DNA from: Prochlorococcus sp. AG-436-C05
Lineage (GTDB): Bacteria > Cyanobacteriota > Cyanobacteriia > PCC-6307 > Cyanobiaceae
Reading direction: 5' to 3'
Assembly (NCBI GenBank): GCA_003209795.1
Contig: QCPB01000014.1
Span: 1 to 34,849 of the forward strand
DNA length: 34,849 nt
Below, piece by piece: positions 20,765 through 29,109 of the stretch. The translations under genes were made by a program, and so were the position numbers. The notes under the pieces are model-generated. The model had not been told where the DNA came from. It worked only from the letters and a program-made list of their open reading frames with translations, and did no database searches. How positions within the stretch are numbered: position 1 is the stretch's first letter; every line of letters starts with the position of its first letter.

Positions 20765-21282
20765 GGAGAGATATTCACAAAAAAAGAGGAGGTAACCCAT
20801 TAAATATAGATCAGATTTAATATTAATGTTGTTAAGCTCTTTGCGAAAAAAATTATTTTTAACTGAGTTTATTCTTTATATCTATTTGATTTTAACTTTC
20901 AACAAAAAGCGTGCTATCTCCTGAAGCAAATGGGTTATGCACTCTATTAATTTTAGAGTAAAAAAAATATTCTTGAAAAGCAAATTTTTTCTAAAAATAT
21001 ACCTAGAAAATCATTCAGATATCTAAGAAAGTTACCACAAGCTTCTAAGCGATTTTCTTATATATAGGGCATTTATTTTTTGTAATTTACCATTTAATTT
21101 TACTTGAGCCCCTTTAAAGAACTTCTTCTTTTATTCTCTGCTAATAATCTTTGTAAATCTTTTTAAATTGTAATTAATGTTTCTTTTTTTCAAAGTCTAT
21201 TAATTAGAACTGAAAACCAATAAATGTTTTATTAATAACTGACATTTTTACATGTACTCCATTAGTAAAATTTTTAGTCTAC
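20765..21282. other. About 520 bases without a clear gene
   Basis: A short minus-strand frame near 21110-21170 encodes DLQRLLAENKRRSSLKGLK with no start, perhaps a decayed gene end. Otherwise nothing recognised. Confidence 0.3.
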
Positions 21283-21543
21283 TTAATTATTAATTTTTTT
21301 AAATTTAGGTTCATAAACAGCACCATTGCATACTGCTACAGCAATACTTTCTTTTGCTTCTTTATTCCAGCCTTTTAAATCCTTTTCTTTCTCATTGATC
21401 CACCCTACAGTTTTATCAAGGCAACGATTCCAGTAAGCAGCTTTTCTTGAAATAGGAATCAAAGAAACAGCTATGAGAACTATTGCAGCTGTTGATGTGA
21501 TGACGCAGTATTTAATAATATTCGGACTTTTATTTAGGGACAT
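21283..21543 (-). CDS. 86-residue membrane-anchored protein
   Basis: An N-terminal helix (about 11-29, CVITSTAAIVLIAVSLIPI) anchors an outer or luminal part with two cysteines (NRCLDKTVGWINEKEKDLKG and VAVCNGAVYEP). The even spread of Trp, Cys and Gly suggests a folded domain. No named family. It has the shared upstream element (21575-21586) at 32 bases. Confidence 0.65.
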   Translation of the reverse strand: MSLNKSPNIIKYCVITSTAAIVLIAVSLIPISRKAAYWNRCLDKTVGWINEKEKDLKGWNKEAKESIAVAVCNGAVYEPKFKKINN

Positions 21544-21574
21544 AACAAAAAAGATTATTACCTTTCTACTTTAA

Positions 21575-21586
21575 ATGCACTGTCAA
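21575..21586 (-). promoter_or_regulatory. Shared TTGACAGTCGAT-type element, site 6
   Basis: Minus-strand TTGACAGTGCAT followed by TTAAAGTAG, 32 bases before ATG 21543. It is the most divergent site, but the spacing is kept. Confidence 0.45.
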
Positions 21587-21911
21587 TAGAATTTTTCGAA
21601 TATAGATATTTATCCATTAAAGTTTCTACTTTAGAAAGTAAAGCTTGATTTTATAGAATTGGCTTGGAGTCATATTTTTTATATACAAATTAATTAACTT
21701 TCTTTATTTTTTAGAACTAAAATGCTGTTATACGAAAGAAAAATAATTTTAGTAAATTCTACAGATTGTATTGTAGGTATCGAATTAATGATAATCCACT
21801 AAATAGTTTGCTTATCATATTTTTTGTAAAACAGTAGATATTATTTAAAAATTACTAGCTTGGAATAAGATTTTGTTTACTATTTAAGAAACATCTTTTA
21901 ATATGATTTAA
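21587..21911. other. About 325 bases without a gene
   Basis: No open frame of note and no clear hairpin. AT-rich. Confidence 0.3.
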
Positions 21912-22025
21912 TTATTTTGTTTTTATTTTTTTAGAAATTCTTAGATAAATGTAAGTTCCTAAACCTAGTAAAAACATATCTAGATAAATATGCCATGTAG
22001 GGAAAATCTGGTGTAATAATTCCAT
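21912..22025 (-). CDS. 37-residue one-helix protein
   Basis: MELLHQIFPTWHIYLDMFLL then GLGTYIYLRISKKIKTK: a membrane helix with a basic cytoplasmic end. It lies downstream of the DUF3721 genes in the same direction (97 bases). Unknown family. Confidence 0.45.
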   Translation of the reverse strand: MELLHQIFPTWHIYLDMFLLGLGTYIYLRISKKIKTK

Positions 22026-22121
22026 TAATAATTAAATAACAATTTGACAATAAGTCTAATCTGAATTCGCTTTTTATATTATTTATAATAATCTTTAGAG
22101 TTTATCTAAACTGAAATCACT

Positions 22122-22565
22122 TTACTTTGCTAAACCATGAGTTGCACAAGGCATCCATAAATCACCCATTTTATGAATCCCTTTGCATCCAAGTTTTTTG
22201 GCTTCTTCAATAGCTTTAGCTTTTGTGGGATATGCATAAATATTTCTTGAATCTAAAGAGTTACTTTTTTCAGTACTTTGTTCAATATTTGGTCCAATAG
22301 GAGTCCAGACTTTTAACCCCATAGTTGTCACCCCGGCAGAAAAAACACCCATACCAACTATTGATGCATTTATTACCCCCATTGCAACTACTCCAAGAGA
22401 TACTACGCCCATTGGAACAATTCCAATAGTGACAATGCCCATGGGAACTATCCCAATTGATATATATCCAAGAGGAGCTATCCCAATTGCAATCTTTTTT
22501 GGTTTGCTTCCACAATGCGCAGGACCTTCAATTATGTCTTGATTATTATCCTTTGAATCTTGCAT
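22122..22565 (-). CDS. DUF3721 protein with six decapeptide repeats
   Basis: 147 residues in two parts. Residues 25-84 are six repeats of exactly ten residues, [IL]-G-[IV]-x-x-[ML]-G-x-x-[ST], with the Leu/Met-Gly pair recurring at 32, 42, 52, 62, 72 and 82. They are hydrophobic and glycine-rich, most likely a beta-solenoid or a membrane-embedded sheet. Residues 110-144 are DUF3721: KAKAIEEAKKLGCKGIHKMG-DLWMPC-ATH. The short N-terminus has a C-G pair (AHCGS) and no signal peptide. It lies seven bases downstream of the lipoprotein DUF3721 gene. I know of no described protein with this pairing. Confidence 0.75.
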   Translation of the reverse strand: MQDSKDNNQDIIEGPAHCGSKPKKIAIGIAPLGYISIGIVPMGIVTIGIVPMGVVSLGVVAMGVINASIVGMGVFSAGVTTMGLKVWTPIGPNIEQSTEKSNSLDSRNIYAYPTKAKAIEEAKKLGCKGIHKMGDLWMPCATHGLAK

Positions 22566-22572
22566 TTAAGTC

Positions 22573-22830
22573 TTAATGGTGATGATGAGTGTCATTCTTT
22601 TTATGTTTTTTATCAGCGTTTTCATGAAATTCATGCGTTGCACAAGGCATCCATTTATTCCCCATTTTATGTGCGCCAGTGCAATTGAAATTTTTGGCAG
22701 CTTTTAGAGCTTCTCTTCTGGTATCAAAAAGGGCAGGCGTCTTTTCTTCAACTTTTGAAGTGCAGCCAACTCCAAATAGAAGAGTTATTAGGAAAAATGG
22801 AGATAATATAAAAGTTTTTTTCATATTCAT
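22573..22830 (-). CDS. DUF3721 lipoprotein with His-rich tail
   Basis: 85 residues. The signal peptide ends in a lipobox-like VGC (LLFGVGC, Cys at 23), so it is probably a lipoprotein. A DUF3721 unit follows: RREALKAAKNFNCTGAHKMG-NKWMPC-ATHEFHENADKKHKK, ending in a run of four His. The tail and the Cys/His of the domain suggest metal binding at the cell surface or in the periplasm. A second ATG two codons in is an alternative start. First gene of a two-gene operon with 22122-22565. Confidence 0.8.
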   Translation of the reverse strand: MNMKKTFILSPFFLITLLFGVGCTSKVEEKTPALFDTRREALKAAKNFNCTGAHKMGNKWMPCATHEFHENADKKHKKNDTHHHH

Positions 22831-22976
22831 TTAAATTGCTTTGATAGTTGAAATACAATATCTTTATTTAGATTAAAAGAGATACTTTTTTTTGAGTATA
22901 GGTATTAACTTAATTGTGATGAAATGAAGTTTTTAATGATTTTGCAAAATATAATTCCTAAATAAGGATTATATGA

Positions 22977-23087
22977 ATTCTATTTATTAATAATTGAGAA
23001 AAAGGAAGATTATCTTGTTCTAATACAAATTTCTATTCGGAGGATATTGTCCGATAAAAATATTCTCAATTAATAAGTGATATATAA
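22977..23087 (+). pseudogene. Fossil small gene, copy 2
   Basis: The frame ILFINN-TGA-EKGRLSCSNTNFYSEDIVR-TAA-KYSQLISDI aligns with the decayed copy at 12938-13108. The shared core is EKG, CSN-x-NF-x-SE-[ED]-I, R and SD. The stops differ between copies, so each decayed independently after duplication. Confidence 0.45.
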
Positions 23088-23374
23088 TTCAAAATATAGT
23101 TCCTTAAAATATATAATTTATTTACTTTGCATTTATAAATATTTTAGAATAATTACTAATGAAGATTTTAATCAAATTTCAACTAGTCAAAAGTTTAAAC
23201 TAAGTTTTAATAAGAAAGTATTAATCCTATAGAAATACTGCAGAAAATCACTTGCCAGATTTTTATTCTCAATTACTTTGATGAACTAAAAGTAAGTCCT
23301 TCAGCGTTAATAGCAAATCTTTAAATTATATTTAATGAAATTAGATGTAGAATTTAAATCATCATTAATTAAAA

Positions 23375-23851
23375 ATGTTGAAAAAACTTCTTTTAACCTC
23401 TTCTATAATTTTAAGTTTGTTTACTTGTATCTATCCTTCAAAAAAAGAGAATACAAAATTATTTGATTACTGTTATTCCCTTGAAAAAATACTTGTTAGG
23501 AATTCAATTGAACAAAGAGAAATCGTATCCTTTAGAATTAATTCTGTTTCAAAAGATATTGCAAAATTAGGAATTAGCAAAACTAGAGGTTCTTTTATAA
23601 ATAAGATTATTGATCAATATAAAAAATCTAAGAATTATTTCTTAATTAATATTGTCCCTAATGAAATTTATTGTTTTATAGGATATTGGATTGAGAAGGT
23701 AAATCCAGGAACATTTGAAAAAATATTTCATGAGAAAAGGAAAAAAACAATTAATGAATTTGAAGATATAAAAGATGGCCTAGATAGCTTATTAAAAAAT
23801 ATAGATTCAGAATATAAAAGTTTTAAAAAAGAATTTAATATTCTTTTTTAA
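23375..23851 (+). CDS. 158-residue secreted protein of unknown family
   Basis: Signal-like N-terminus (LKKLLLTSSIILSLFTCIYP; the Cys is not in a perfect lipobox). The rest is mostly helical and basic (KDIAKLGISKTRGSFINKII, EDIKDGLDSLLKNIDSEYKS), with C33, C101 and another Cys nearby. The decayed frame that follows (23882-24151) has a similar lysine-rich, helical character. No known family recognised. Confidence 0.55.
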   Translation: MLKKLLLTSSIILSLFTCIYPSKKENTKLFDYCYSLEKILVRNSIEQREIVSFRINSVSKDIAKLGISKTRGSFINKIIDQYKKSKNYFLINIVPNEIYCFIGYWIEKVNPGTFEKIFHEKRKKTINEFEDIKDGLDSLLKNIDSEYKSFKKEFNILF

Positions 23852-23881
23852 TTGAGTATTAAACTCTTATTGTATTTCTAA

Positions 23882-24151
23882 GGATTTATTTATGTTTTTT
23901 ATTCATTTTCTATAGTAGAAGACATAAAAAATATAATAGATCCAAAAATTATTGAAAAGGAGATAAGTTAGACACTATAGAATAAGTATTTAAGAATTCC
24001 AAATTTAAGTAAATTTATAGATGATTTTTTAAATAACTTATCTTTTTCTTCAGAAGTTAAAAAGTAATTCTCTGAATAATCCTTAGATGAATTATTTTTT
24101 TATAATTTTTTGGATTTTTCTTCATTCCTTCATTTTCTTCTAAAGAAATAG
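23882..24151 (+). pseudogene. Decayed gene with four in-frame stops
   Basis: A single frame of 90 codons with stops after EDIKNIIDPKIIEKEIS and three later positions still reads like protein: NKYLRIPNLSKFIDDFLNNL, SLDELFFYNFLDFSSFLHFL. No start remains. Its composition resembles the gene just upstream, so it may be a degenerate tandem copy or a separate lost gene. Confidence 0.4.
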
Positions 24152-24202
24152 AAAGTCAATTTAATTTGATTAAAATGCTTTTGTCTTGATTTATAAGAAT
24201 TA

Positions 24203-24784
24203 ATGGAAAATAATGAAAAATATCTTTTTTTAGTTTATGTTGGAGGTAGAGCCCCTAAAGCAAATATTGAACTACACGATGTCCGTTGGGTTATAGGTTC
24301 AACAATTGAGGAAACATATGATGATTTGAGAAAGGATTGGTTTGGATCTATTAAAGGGTTGCATATAGATAGTTTTAAGAAAATTAGTTCGATTGATGGC
24401 TTTAAGATAAATTTACAAAATAAGAACACACAAAATAATCATTTTAATAAAGAGATAAATCTCACAAAGAAATTATGGTTCGTTAATGTTGGAGGTTATG
24501 ATCCAAGTTGTATGCAAGAAAAGCATGAATTTGGACTTGTTGTCGCCGAAACTTCAATAGAGGCAAAAAACAAAGCTAAATCGAAATGGTTAATTGGGTG
24601 TAAAAGAAAGCACAAAGATGATATTGCTTGTTTAAAACAGTTTAGTGATATAGATGATTGTGAAGTTATAAAGAATATAGGCAATTGGGAAATAGAATTA
24701 ACACCAGAAAATAATTTTGTTGAAGAAACAACCTGTCCTGATTGGTTTGGATATATGAGAATTGACAAAGATTATAAATATTAA
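24203..24784 (+). CDS. DUF1543 protein, two tandem units
   Basis: 193 residues. Unit 1: FLVYVGGRAPKANIELHDVR...WFGSIKGLHIDSF (about 9-57). Unit 2: LWFVNVGGYDPSCMQEKHEF...AKSKWLIGCKRKHKDD (about 91-140). The first copy has the family signature VGG-x-x-P-x-A-x-IE-x-HDV. DUF1543 proteins are small cytosolic proteins of unknown role. The start ATG 24203 is the first in frame and gives the complete motif. Confidence 0.8.
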   Translation: MENNEKYLFLVYVGGRAPKANIELHDVRWVIGSTIEETYDDLRKDWFGSIKGLHIDSFKKISSIDGFKINLQNKNTQNNHFNKEINLTKKLWFVNVGGYDPSCMQEKHEFGLVVAETSIEAKNKAKSKWLIGCKRKHKDDIACLKQFSDIDDCEVIKNIGNWEIELTPENNFVEETTCPDWFGYMRIDKDYKY

Positions 24785-24836
24785 GAAAAGAGGAGAGAGT
24801 TACAATTAACCACCTTTTTTCTTTGATTAATTAATT

Positions 24837-24980
24837 TTATTTGAATAAAATTATAGGGAAAGCTATAAAAGCAATAAAATAAGCAGCGATTTTGCAAAAA
24901 TAATTTATAACTTTAGAAAATGAGTTAAAAAAAATAAAAAAATCGTTAATTAAATTATGCTTTGCTTTGCAAATCTTCAT
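24837..24980 (-). CDS. 47-residue hydrophobic protein
   Basis: MKICKAKHNLINDFFIFFNS then FSKVINYFCKIAAYFIAFIA, ending FPIILFK: one or two membrane segments and two cysteines after a basic start. It lies downstream of the LptF/LptG gene in the same direction but has no clear Shine-Dalgarno sequence. Confidence 0.35.
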   Translation of the reverse strand: MKICKAKHNLINDFFIFFNSFSKVINYFCKIAAYFIAFIAFPIILFK

Positions 24981-25072
24981 TAAGAGCTTATATTATTTTT
25001 TTATTTGTTTATGTCTACTTAGAAATATTCAAATTTAAAAAGACTTCTAATTTTCAAGAATTTTCAAATTTA

Positions 25073-26275
25073 TTATGAATTTGATTTTCTCAATAAATAA
25101 ATTCCACCGCCTAGAGAAATTAAGACAGGTAACCATGCTGCCATTATTGGATGAAATAAACCTTTTACTCCAAATGAACTAAATACAAATGACATTACGT
25201 AATAAATTAATATTAGAATTACGCTTAATCCAAATCCCTGACTTTTCGAAGATCTTAAATTGGATTTAGATCCTAAACTACTTCCTATTAATCCAAAAAC
25301 TAAGCATGCACAGGGCAGGGTAAATTTTTCTTGTATACGCACTTGGATTCTTCTTACCTCTTTTAGATTTCCTGTTTTCTTATATATTTCTTCAGCTTTT
25401 AAAGCCTCTTTCAATGACATTTCGTTGGCATCTTTCGGAATTCTTGCTAATTCTAAGGGGCCTTCTATAAATGGATAGGTATACTCTTTAAATTGAATAT
25501 TTGTAGTTTGTCCACTTTTATCAATAGAAACAATACTTCCTTCAGAGAATATCCAAGATGAATTCTCCTTATCAAATCTAGCACTATTTGACTTTAATAT
25601 TTGTTGAAAATCTTCTCTAGAAAAATCTAATAATGTAACTCCCTTCATTAGATTATTTTCATATAATGAGGCATAAAATATATGAGTTAGGTAGGTATTT
25701 ATTTTAGTTGGTTTGTTAGTTGATGAATTGATCCTAGAACCATATCTAGAAAACATAATATTATCTTTCCCTTTTTCTCCGCTAAAGGAACTTCCAATCC
25801 CAGATCTTAAAGTTTGTTCTGCTAACTTATTGCTTCTAGGGACTAAATTATCATTAAAATAAAAAGTCAATCCCGTCATAAATATTGACAGAGCAATAGC
25901 TGGTGCAATAATTCTTGAAGTTTTTATACCTAAAGATTTCAATGCTAATAATTCAGAGTTAGCTGAAAGTTTCCCATAAGCTAATAGAGTAGAAAGTAAA
26001 ACTGCCATAGGAAAAGATAAAACGAGAAAGCCTGGTAAACTAAAAAAAAGAACTTTCAACGCTAAGAATAGGGGTAAGCCAAATTCAACTATTTTTCTTA
26101 TTAGATCAAACATCACCCCAACTGATAATGAAATTACAGTAAAAGCGGAAATTGCAAATAGCATTGGAGGCGTTATTTGCCCTAATAACCATCTATCTAA
26201 TAAAGGTATTGAATGCCAAGGAGCAATGATTTGATTAACAGTTTTTTTTATTAGTGATTGATTGAAAAATTTCAA
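25073..26275 (-). CDS. LptF/LptG-family permease (YjgP/YjgQ type)
   Basis: 400 residues, six membrane helices with a large periplasmic domain between helices 3 and 4, as in LptF and LptG. Family features: LDRWLLGQITPPMLFA at the N-terminus, SFPMAVLLSTLLAYGKLSAN and SELLALKSLGI, and the C-terminal PIMAAWLPVLISLGGGIYLL. The protein is a membrane component of the transporter that extracts lipopolysaccharide from the inner membrane. Picocyanobacteria typically carry a single copy, which would act as a homodimer. Confidence 0.9.
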   Translation of the reverse strand: MKFFNQSLIKKTVNQIIAPWHSIPLLDRWLLGQITPPMLFAISAFTVISLSVGVMFDLIRKIVEFGLPLFLALKVLFFSLPGFLVLSFPMAVLLSTLLAYGKLSANSELLALKSLGIKTSRIIAPAIALSIFMTGLTFYFNDNLVPRSNKLAEQTLRSGIGSSFSGEKGKDNIMFSRYGSRINSSTNKPTKINTYLTHIFYASLYENNLMKGVTLLDFSREDFQQILKSNSARFDKENSSWIFSEGSIVSIDKSGQTTNIQFKEYTYPFIEGPLELARIPKDANEMSLKEALKAEEIYKKTGNLKEVRRIQVRIQEKFTLPCACLVFGLIGSSLGSKSNLRSSKSQGFGLSVILILIYYVMSFVFSSFGVKGLFHPIMAAWLPVLISLGGGIYLLRKSNS

Positions 26276-26773
26276 AAGTAATTTATTTAATTTTTAATAA
26301 CTTTTTCTAGATTATAAAATATTAATGATTTAGAGACCAATATGAATTTTAGCGTTATCAATCTAAATTTTTAATTGATTTAAGTTTAAAATTTAAAATC
26401 ATAATATTTCAAAAGAGTTTAAGCAAAAAAATATATTTGGTTTCTTTAAGAAATAAGAATGAAAATCAAATAGATCTTTATTTTTCTATATTTCCTTACT
26501 AGCAATAATAAGGTTTCTGAAAATTATTTTCTTAAGAAAATCTATACTTCAGAAAAATATTATCTATTTAATTTGAAAAATAATTTCAGTACTTTAAATA
26601 CTAAAAGAGCTTGCATGTATCCCTACTTGCAAACTCTAATGAAGTATTAGGCAAATTCAGACTGGCTTAGTTTACCCAGCCAAGCAATTCCTAAATGCTT
26701 TCTCTAATTATAGTAAGTAAAAATACTTAGTGTGGGTATAAACGCTTAATTTGATCATTAGGTCATATTTGTA
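26276..26773. other. About 500 bases upstream of LptF/LptG gene, mostly empty
   Basis: Holds a hairpin AGAG-TTGCA/TGCAA-CTCT (26606-26637) and TGGCT/AGCCA (26663-26682), which together hint at a small RNA between about 26600 and 26690. No protein gene. Confidence 0.3.
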
Positions 26774-26836
26774 ATGGAAAAAATTGCAGTATTTTTAATA
26801 TATTTTCCTATTTTTATAAGATTATTTTCTATTTGA
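26774..26836 (+). CDS. Possible 20-residue membrane peptide
   Basis: MEKIAVFLIYFPIFIRLFSI is a single hydrophobic stretch. No other support. Confidence 0.25.
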   Translation: MEKIAVFLIYFPIFIRLFSI

Positions 26837-26951
26837 AATTTATTTTTTATTCCAATTTTTAAATAACTGCTAAGTAAACTCTAAATGAGTATTTTTAACA
26901 TTGTTTTTATCTCTGGGATGTTTTTGAATAAAAATAATCTAAAAATTAAAA

Positions 26952-27062
26952 ATGCAAAAGAAACTAGTCAATTTTTTTTATTGGATTTTATTGAGATCGG
27001 CTGAAAACTATTATGGGGAATCATTTAAAGAAGCTGCAGTCCCTTATTCGACTTATTTTTAA
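26952..27062 (+). CDS. 36-residue protein
   Basis: MQKKLVNFFYWILLRSAENY then YGESFKEAAVPYSTYF: an amphipathic helix followed by a polar, well-mixed end with no runs of A/T-encoded residues. This makes it look coding. No Shine-Dalgarno sequence. Unknown family. Confidence 0.5.
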   Translation: MQKKLVNFFYWILLRSAENYYGESFKEAAVPYSTYF

Positions 27063-27379
27063 AACATTTTTTTACAAATTATCAATAAATAGCAATAATA
27101 TTTATCAAAAAAACTTTTTCAAATCTTATGAATAAGTTTTTATTTTTAATTAAAATAAAAAAAGAGAATAATAAAAGTTCTCAGAAGAAGTAAAAACTTG
27201 AGAAAGTTATTAATTGATATAAATCAGTTTAAAAAAATCGTTAGGAACCAAGGTTACATATTTTTTTTAAATAAATATTTTATTATCAGTATTTTCTCTC
27301 TTTTAGTGTTTAATCACCTTATGCTCTGATTATTAAGAACAAAAGATAAACCAGTGATAACTTATTTAAAAATCTAGAT
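27063..27379. other. About 320 bases without a supported gene
   Basis: Only a 21-residue lysine-rich frame near 27129. Nothing else recognised. Confidence 0.3.
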
Positions 27380-27395
27380 ACAAGTTATAACTTGT
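27380..27395. promoter_or_regulatory. 16-bp perfect palindrome
   Basis: ACAAGTTATAACTTGT, five bases beyond the stop of the 27400-27528 gene. It could be an operator or a short 3' hairpin for that gene. Confidence 0.3.
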
Positions 27396-27399
27396 TTAT

Positions 27400-27528
27400 C
27401 TATGTTAAATTTGAAAAAAAGAAGAACCAAATAAAGGCTATTGCATTAAGTCCGAAAATACCTGCTAGAAATATATAAGCAAATTTTCTTCCTATAAATG
27501 CGGTTTCAGGTTCAAGCTTTACCCTCAT
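27400..27528 (-). CDS. 42-residue one-helix protein
   Basis: MRVKLEPETAFIGRKFAYIF then LAGIFGLNAIAFIWFFFFSN: a charged N-terminus and one membrane helix. AGGA lies five bases before the ATG. It follows the TM/Cys cassette (27619-27886) by 90 bases in the same direction and could be part of that transcript. Unknown family. Confidence 0.6.
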   Translation of the reverse strand: MRVKLEPETAFIGRKFAYIFLAGIFGLNAIAFIWFFFFSNLT

Positions 27529-27618
27529 TTTTATCCTATAAATATATAAATAAATTTAGCACTTTCTTAAAAACTATTTTTAGTTTTTAAGAAAACTTTT
27601 TAATTAAAATAAATTAAT

Positions 27619-27768
27619 CTAGTCGCAATAGACTAGACATTCTTTCTTAGATGGATTTTTGTTGCATAAATCATCCCAATAACTTACTAAAACAGATTTT
27701 GTTTTTAAATCATTTTTGAAGGTTTGTCTGTTTTTATTTGGAATAATGAATTTATCATTTAAAGCCAT
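27619..27768 (-). CDS. Small Cys-tail protein, CLVxCD family (cassette 2)
   Basis: 49 residues: MALNDKFIIPNKNRQTFKND..., ending SYWDDLCNKNPSKKECLVYC-D. It shares the C-terminal Cys pattern with 11496-11642 and 13803-13985, and the start MALNDKF with the broken gene 11836-11994. It follows its TM-peptide partner by 16 bases. Soluble, cytosolic as predicted; metal or redox role is guessed from the cysteines. Confidence 0.75.
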   Translation of the reverse strand: MALNDKFIIPNKNRQTFKNDLKTKSVLVSYWDDLCNKNPSKKECLVYCD

Positions 27769-27784
27769 TATTATATTTCCTTAA

Positions 27785-27886
27785 CTAATATTGCTGTTTA
27801 AAACCTTTCTTGGTTTGCGTAACTCTCGCGACTAGATATGTTAGGAAGATTAGCCAGAATACTAATTCTAAACCGATGTTGGTCAT
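27785..27886 (-). CDS. 33-residue TM peptide ending FKQQY (cassette 2)
   Basis: MTNIGLELVFWLIFLTYLVA then RVTQTKKGFKQQY. It matches the peptide at 11656-11757 in length, helix position and ending. GGAGG lies eight bases before the ATG. First gene of the second cassette. Confidence 0.75.
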   Translation of the reverse strand: MTNIGLELVFWLIFLTYLVARVTQTKKGFKQQY

Positions 27887-28221
27887 TTAATTTCCCTCCA
27901 ATCATTTGATCTTAGTCTAATGGTATTTTTGTTTTTGCAATAGAGTTTTTATACTGATTTATTAGCATTTTAATCTTATATATATGTATTATTTAAGCTT
28001 CCCTTATTGTTCCTGAAAGTTATTCTAAGATTTAAACTTTTTATCAAATTAATGTTGAAGTAATATATTAGCTTAATTTTCTCAATAAAATATATTTTAA
28101 AGACAGCCGTTAGGTATAAACGCGAGCTATTGATTTATTAAGGATTGAGCTTCGTTATGATAAAGAATATTTTTTATTTTAAATAATTGCTATTAATTAA
28201 GTAATTAATTTTATAAGCCTT
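27887..28221. other. About 335 bases without a gene
   Basis: Intergenic region between the TM/Cys cassette and the 28222 gene, which are divergent, so it should hold both promoters. No clear element seen. Confidence 0.3.
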
Positions 28222-28386
28222 ATGTCCTTTGCTACTTATTTCATGCATTTAGTTTTTTCAAGTATTCCTTCTTTATTAAGTTCTGATTGGATACTTTATT
28301 TATTACCTGCTCTAATAGTTTCAATATTATTCTTTAGTTTGAAAATAATGTTTTATAAAGCTCCTAAATTAAGAATAGCCAAGTAA
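28222..28386 (+). CDS. 54-residue one-helix protein
   Basis: An amphipathic start (MSFATYFMHLVFSSIPSLLS), then a membrane helix WILYLLPALIVSILFFSLKI and a basic end KAPKLRIAK. It lies 57 bases upstream of the DUF938 gene on the same strand. Unknown family. Confidence 0.55.
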   Translation: MSFATYFMHLVFSSIPSLLSSDWILYLLPALIVSILFFSLKIMFYKAPKLRIAK

Positions 28387-28443
28387 AAATAAAGTATTTG
28401 AGTTTATATTTATTTGGCTTCATCGTTTTAAGTTGTTTTAACT

Positions 28444-29067
28444 TTGGATAATAGACTGTTTTTTCCTGCTACTAAAAGAAATAGAAATTATATAGGAGAT
28501 GTATTATCAAGAATTATTCAAAAAGGGGGATTTATTTTAGAAATTGGAAGTGGTAGTGGAGAACATGGAGTAGCCTTTCAAAAACGCTTCCCAGAAACAA
28601 TATGGCAAACTAGTGATCCAGATATACGCCATAGGCAAAGTATAAGTTCTTGGATTTATTATGAAAAATTAAATATGCAAATGCCTCAACCTTTGGCAAT
28701 AGATGTTGAAAAAACACCTTGGGAAATCAAACCAGAGTTAGGTTTATCTCTTCAAGGAATTGTTTCTATTAATTTGATTCATGTATCATCTTGGAATTGT
28801 ACTAGATCACTATTTAAGCAGTCTGGGGAATTGCTTAGTAATGAAAAATATTTGATGTTATATGGACCATTTAAAATTGGTAATGAACATATAAGTCAAA
28901 GTAACTATTTATTTGATAAAGAATTAAAAATGCAAAATAATAATTGGGGAGTTAGAAATTTGGATAAAGTGAATGAAGAAGCATATAATAATGGCTTTGT
29001 GCAAAAAGAGCTAATCCTAATGCCAGCTAATAATATTTCGATAATTTATAGAAAAGTATCTGTATAA
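28444..29067 (+). CDS. DUF938 SAM-dependent methyltransferase-like protein
   Basis: 207 residues, a length normal for the family. The opening LFFPATKRNRNYIGDVL and the SAM-binding loop ILEIGSGSGEHGVAFQKRFP (about 31-50) match DUF938, followed by WQTSDPD, INLIHVSSW, LYGPFKIG-NEHIS and the ending MPANNISIIYRK. It starts at TTG, which begins exactly at the family N-terminus. Substrate unknown; SAM binding is expected, methyl transfer unproven for the family. Confidence 0.9.
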   Translation: MDNRLFFPATKRNRNYIGDVLSRIIQKGGFILEIGSGSGEHGVAFQKRFPETIWQTSDPDIRHRQSISSWIYYEKLNMQMPQPLAIDVEKTPWEIKPELGLSLQGIVSINLIHVSSWNCTRSLFKQSGELLSNEKYLMLYGPFKIGNEHISQSNYLFDKELKMQNNNWGVRNLDKVNEEAYNNGFVQKELILMPANNISIIYRKVSV

Positions 29068-29109
29068 AAACTAAATAATTTGCTCTTTACTAAGAGTTTT
29101 ACAAGTAAA

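Noticed and set aside
20761-20800. GTGAGGAG sequence resembling the complement of the Yfr1 RNA core
   Set aside because: Only a partial match and no supporting stem-loops or terminator.
22282-22515. Open frame of 77 codons antiparallel in phase to the repeat protein
   Set aside because: It is a shadow in another frame of the decapeptide-repeat gene; the Ser/Trp/Asn-rich content comes from the repeated DNA.
26736-28140. Shared 11-mer GGTATAAACGC near 26736 and 28112
   Set aside because: Many such 11-mer pairs are expected by chance in 35 kb of AT-rich DNA; the flanks do not align.
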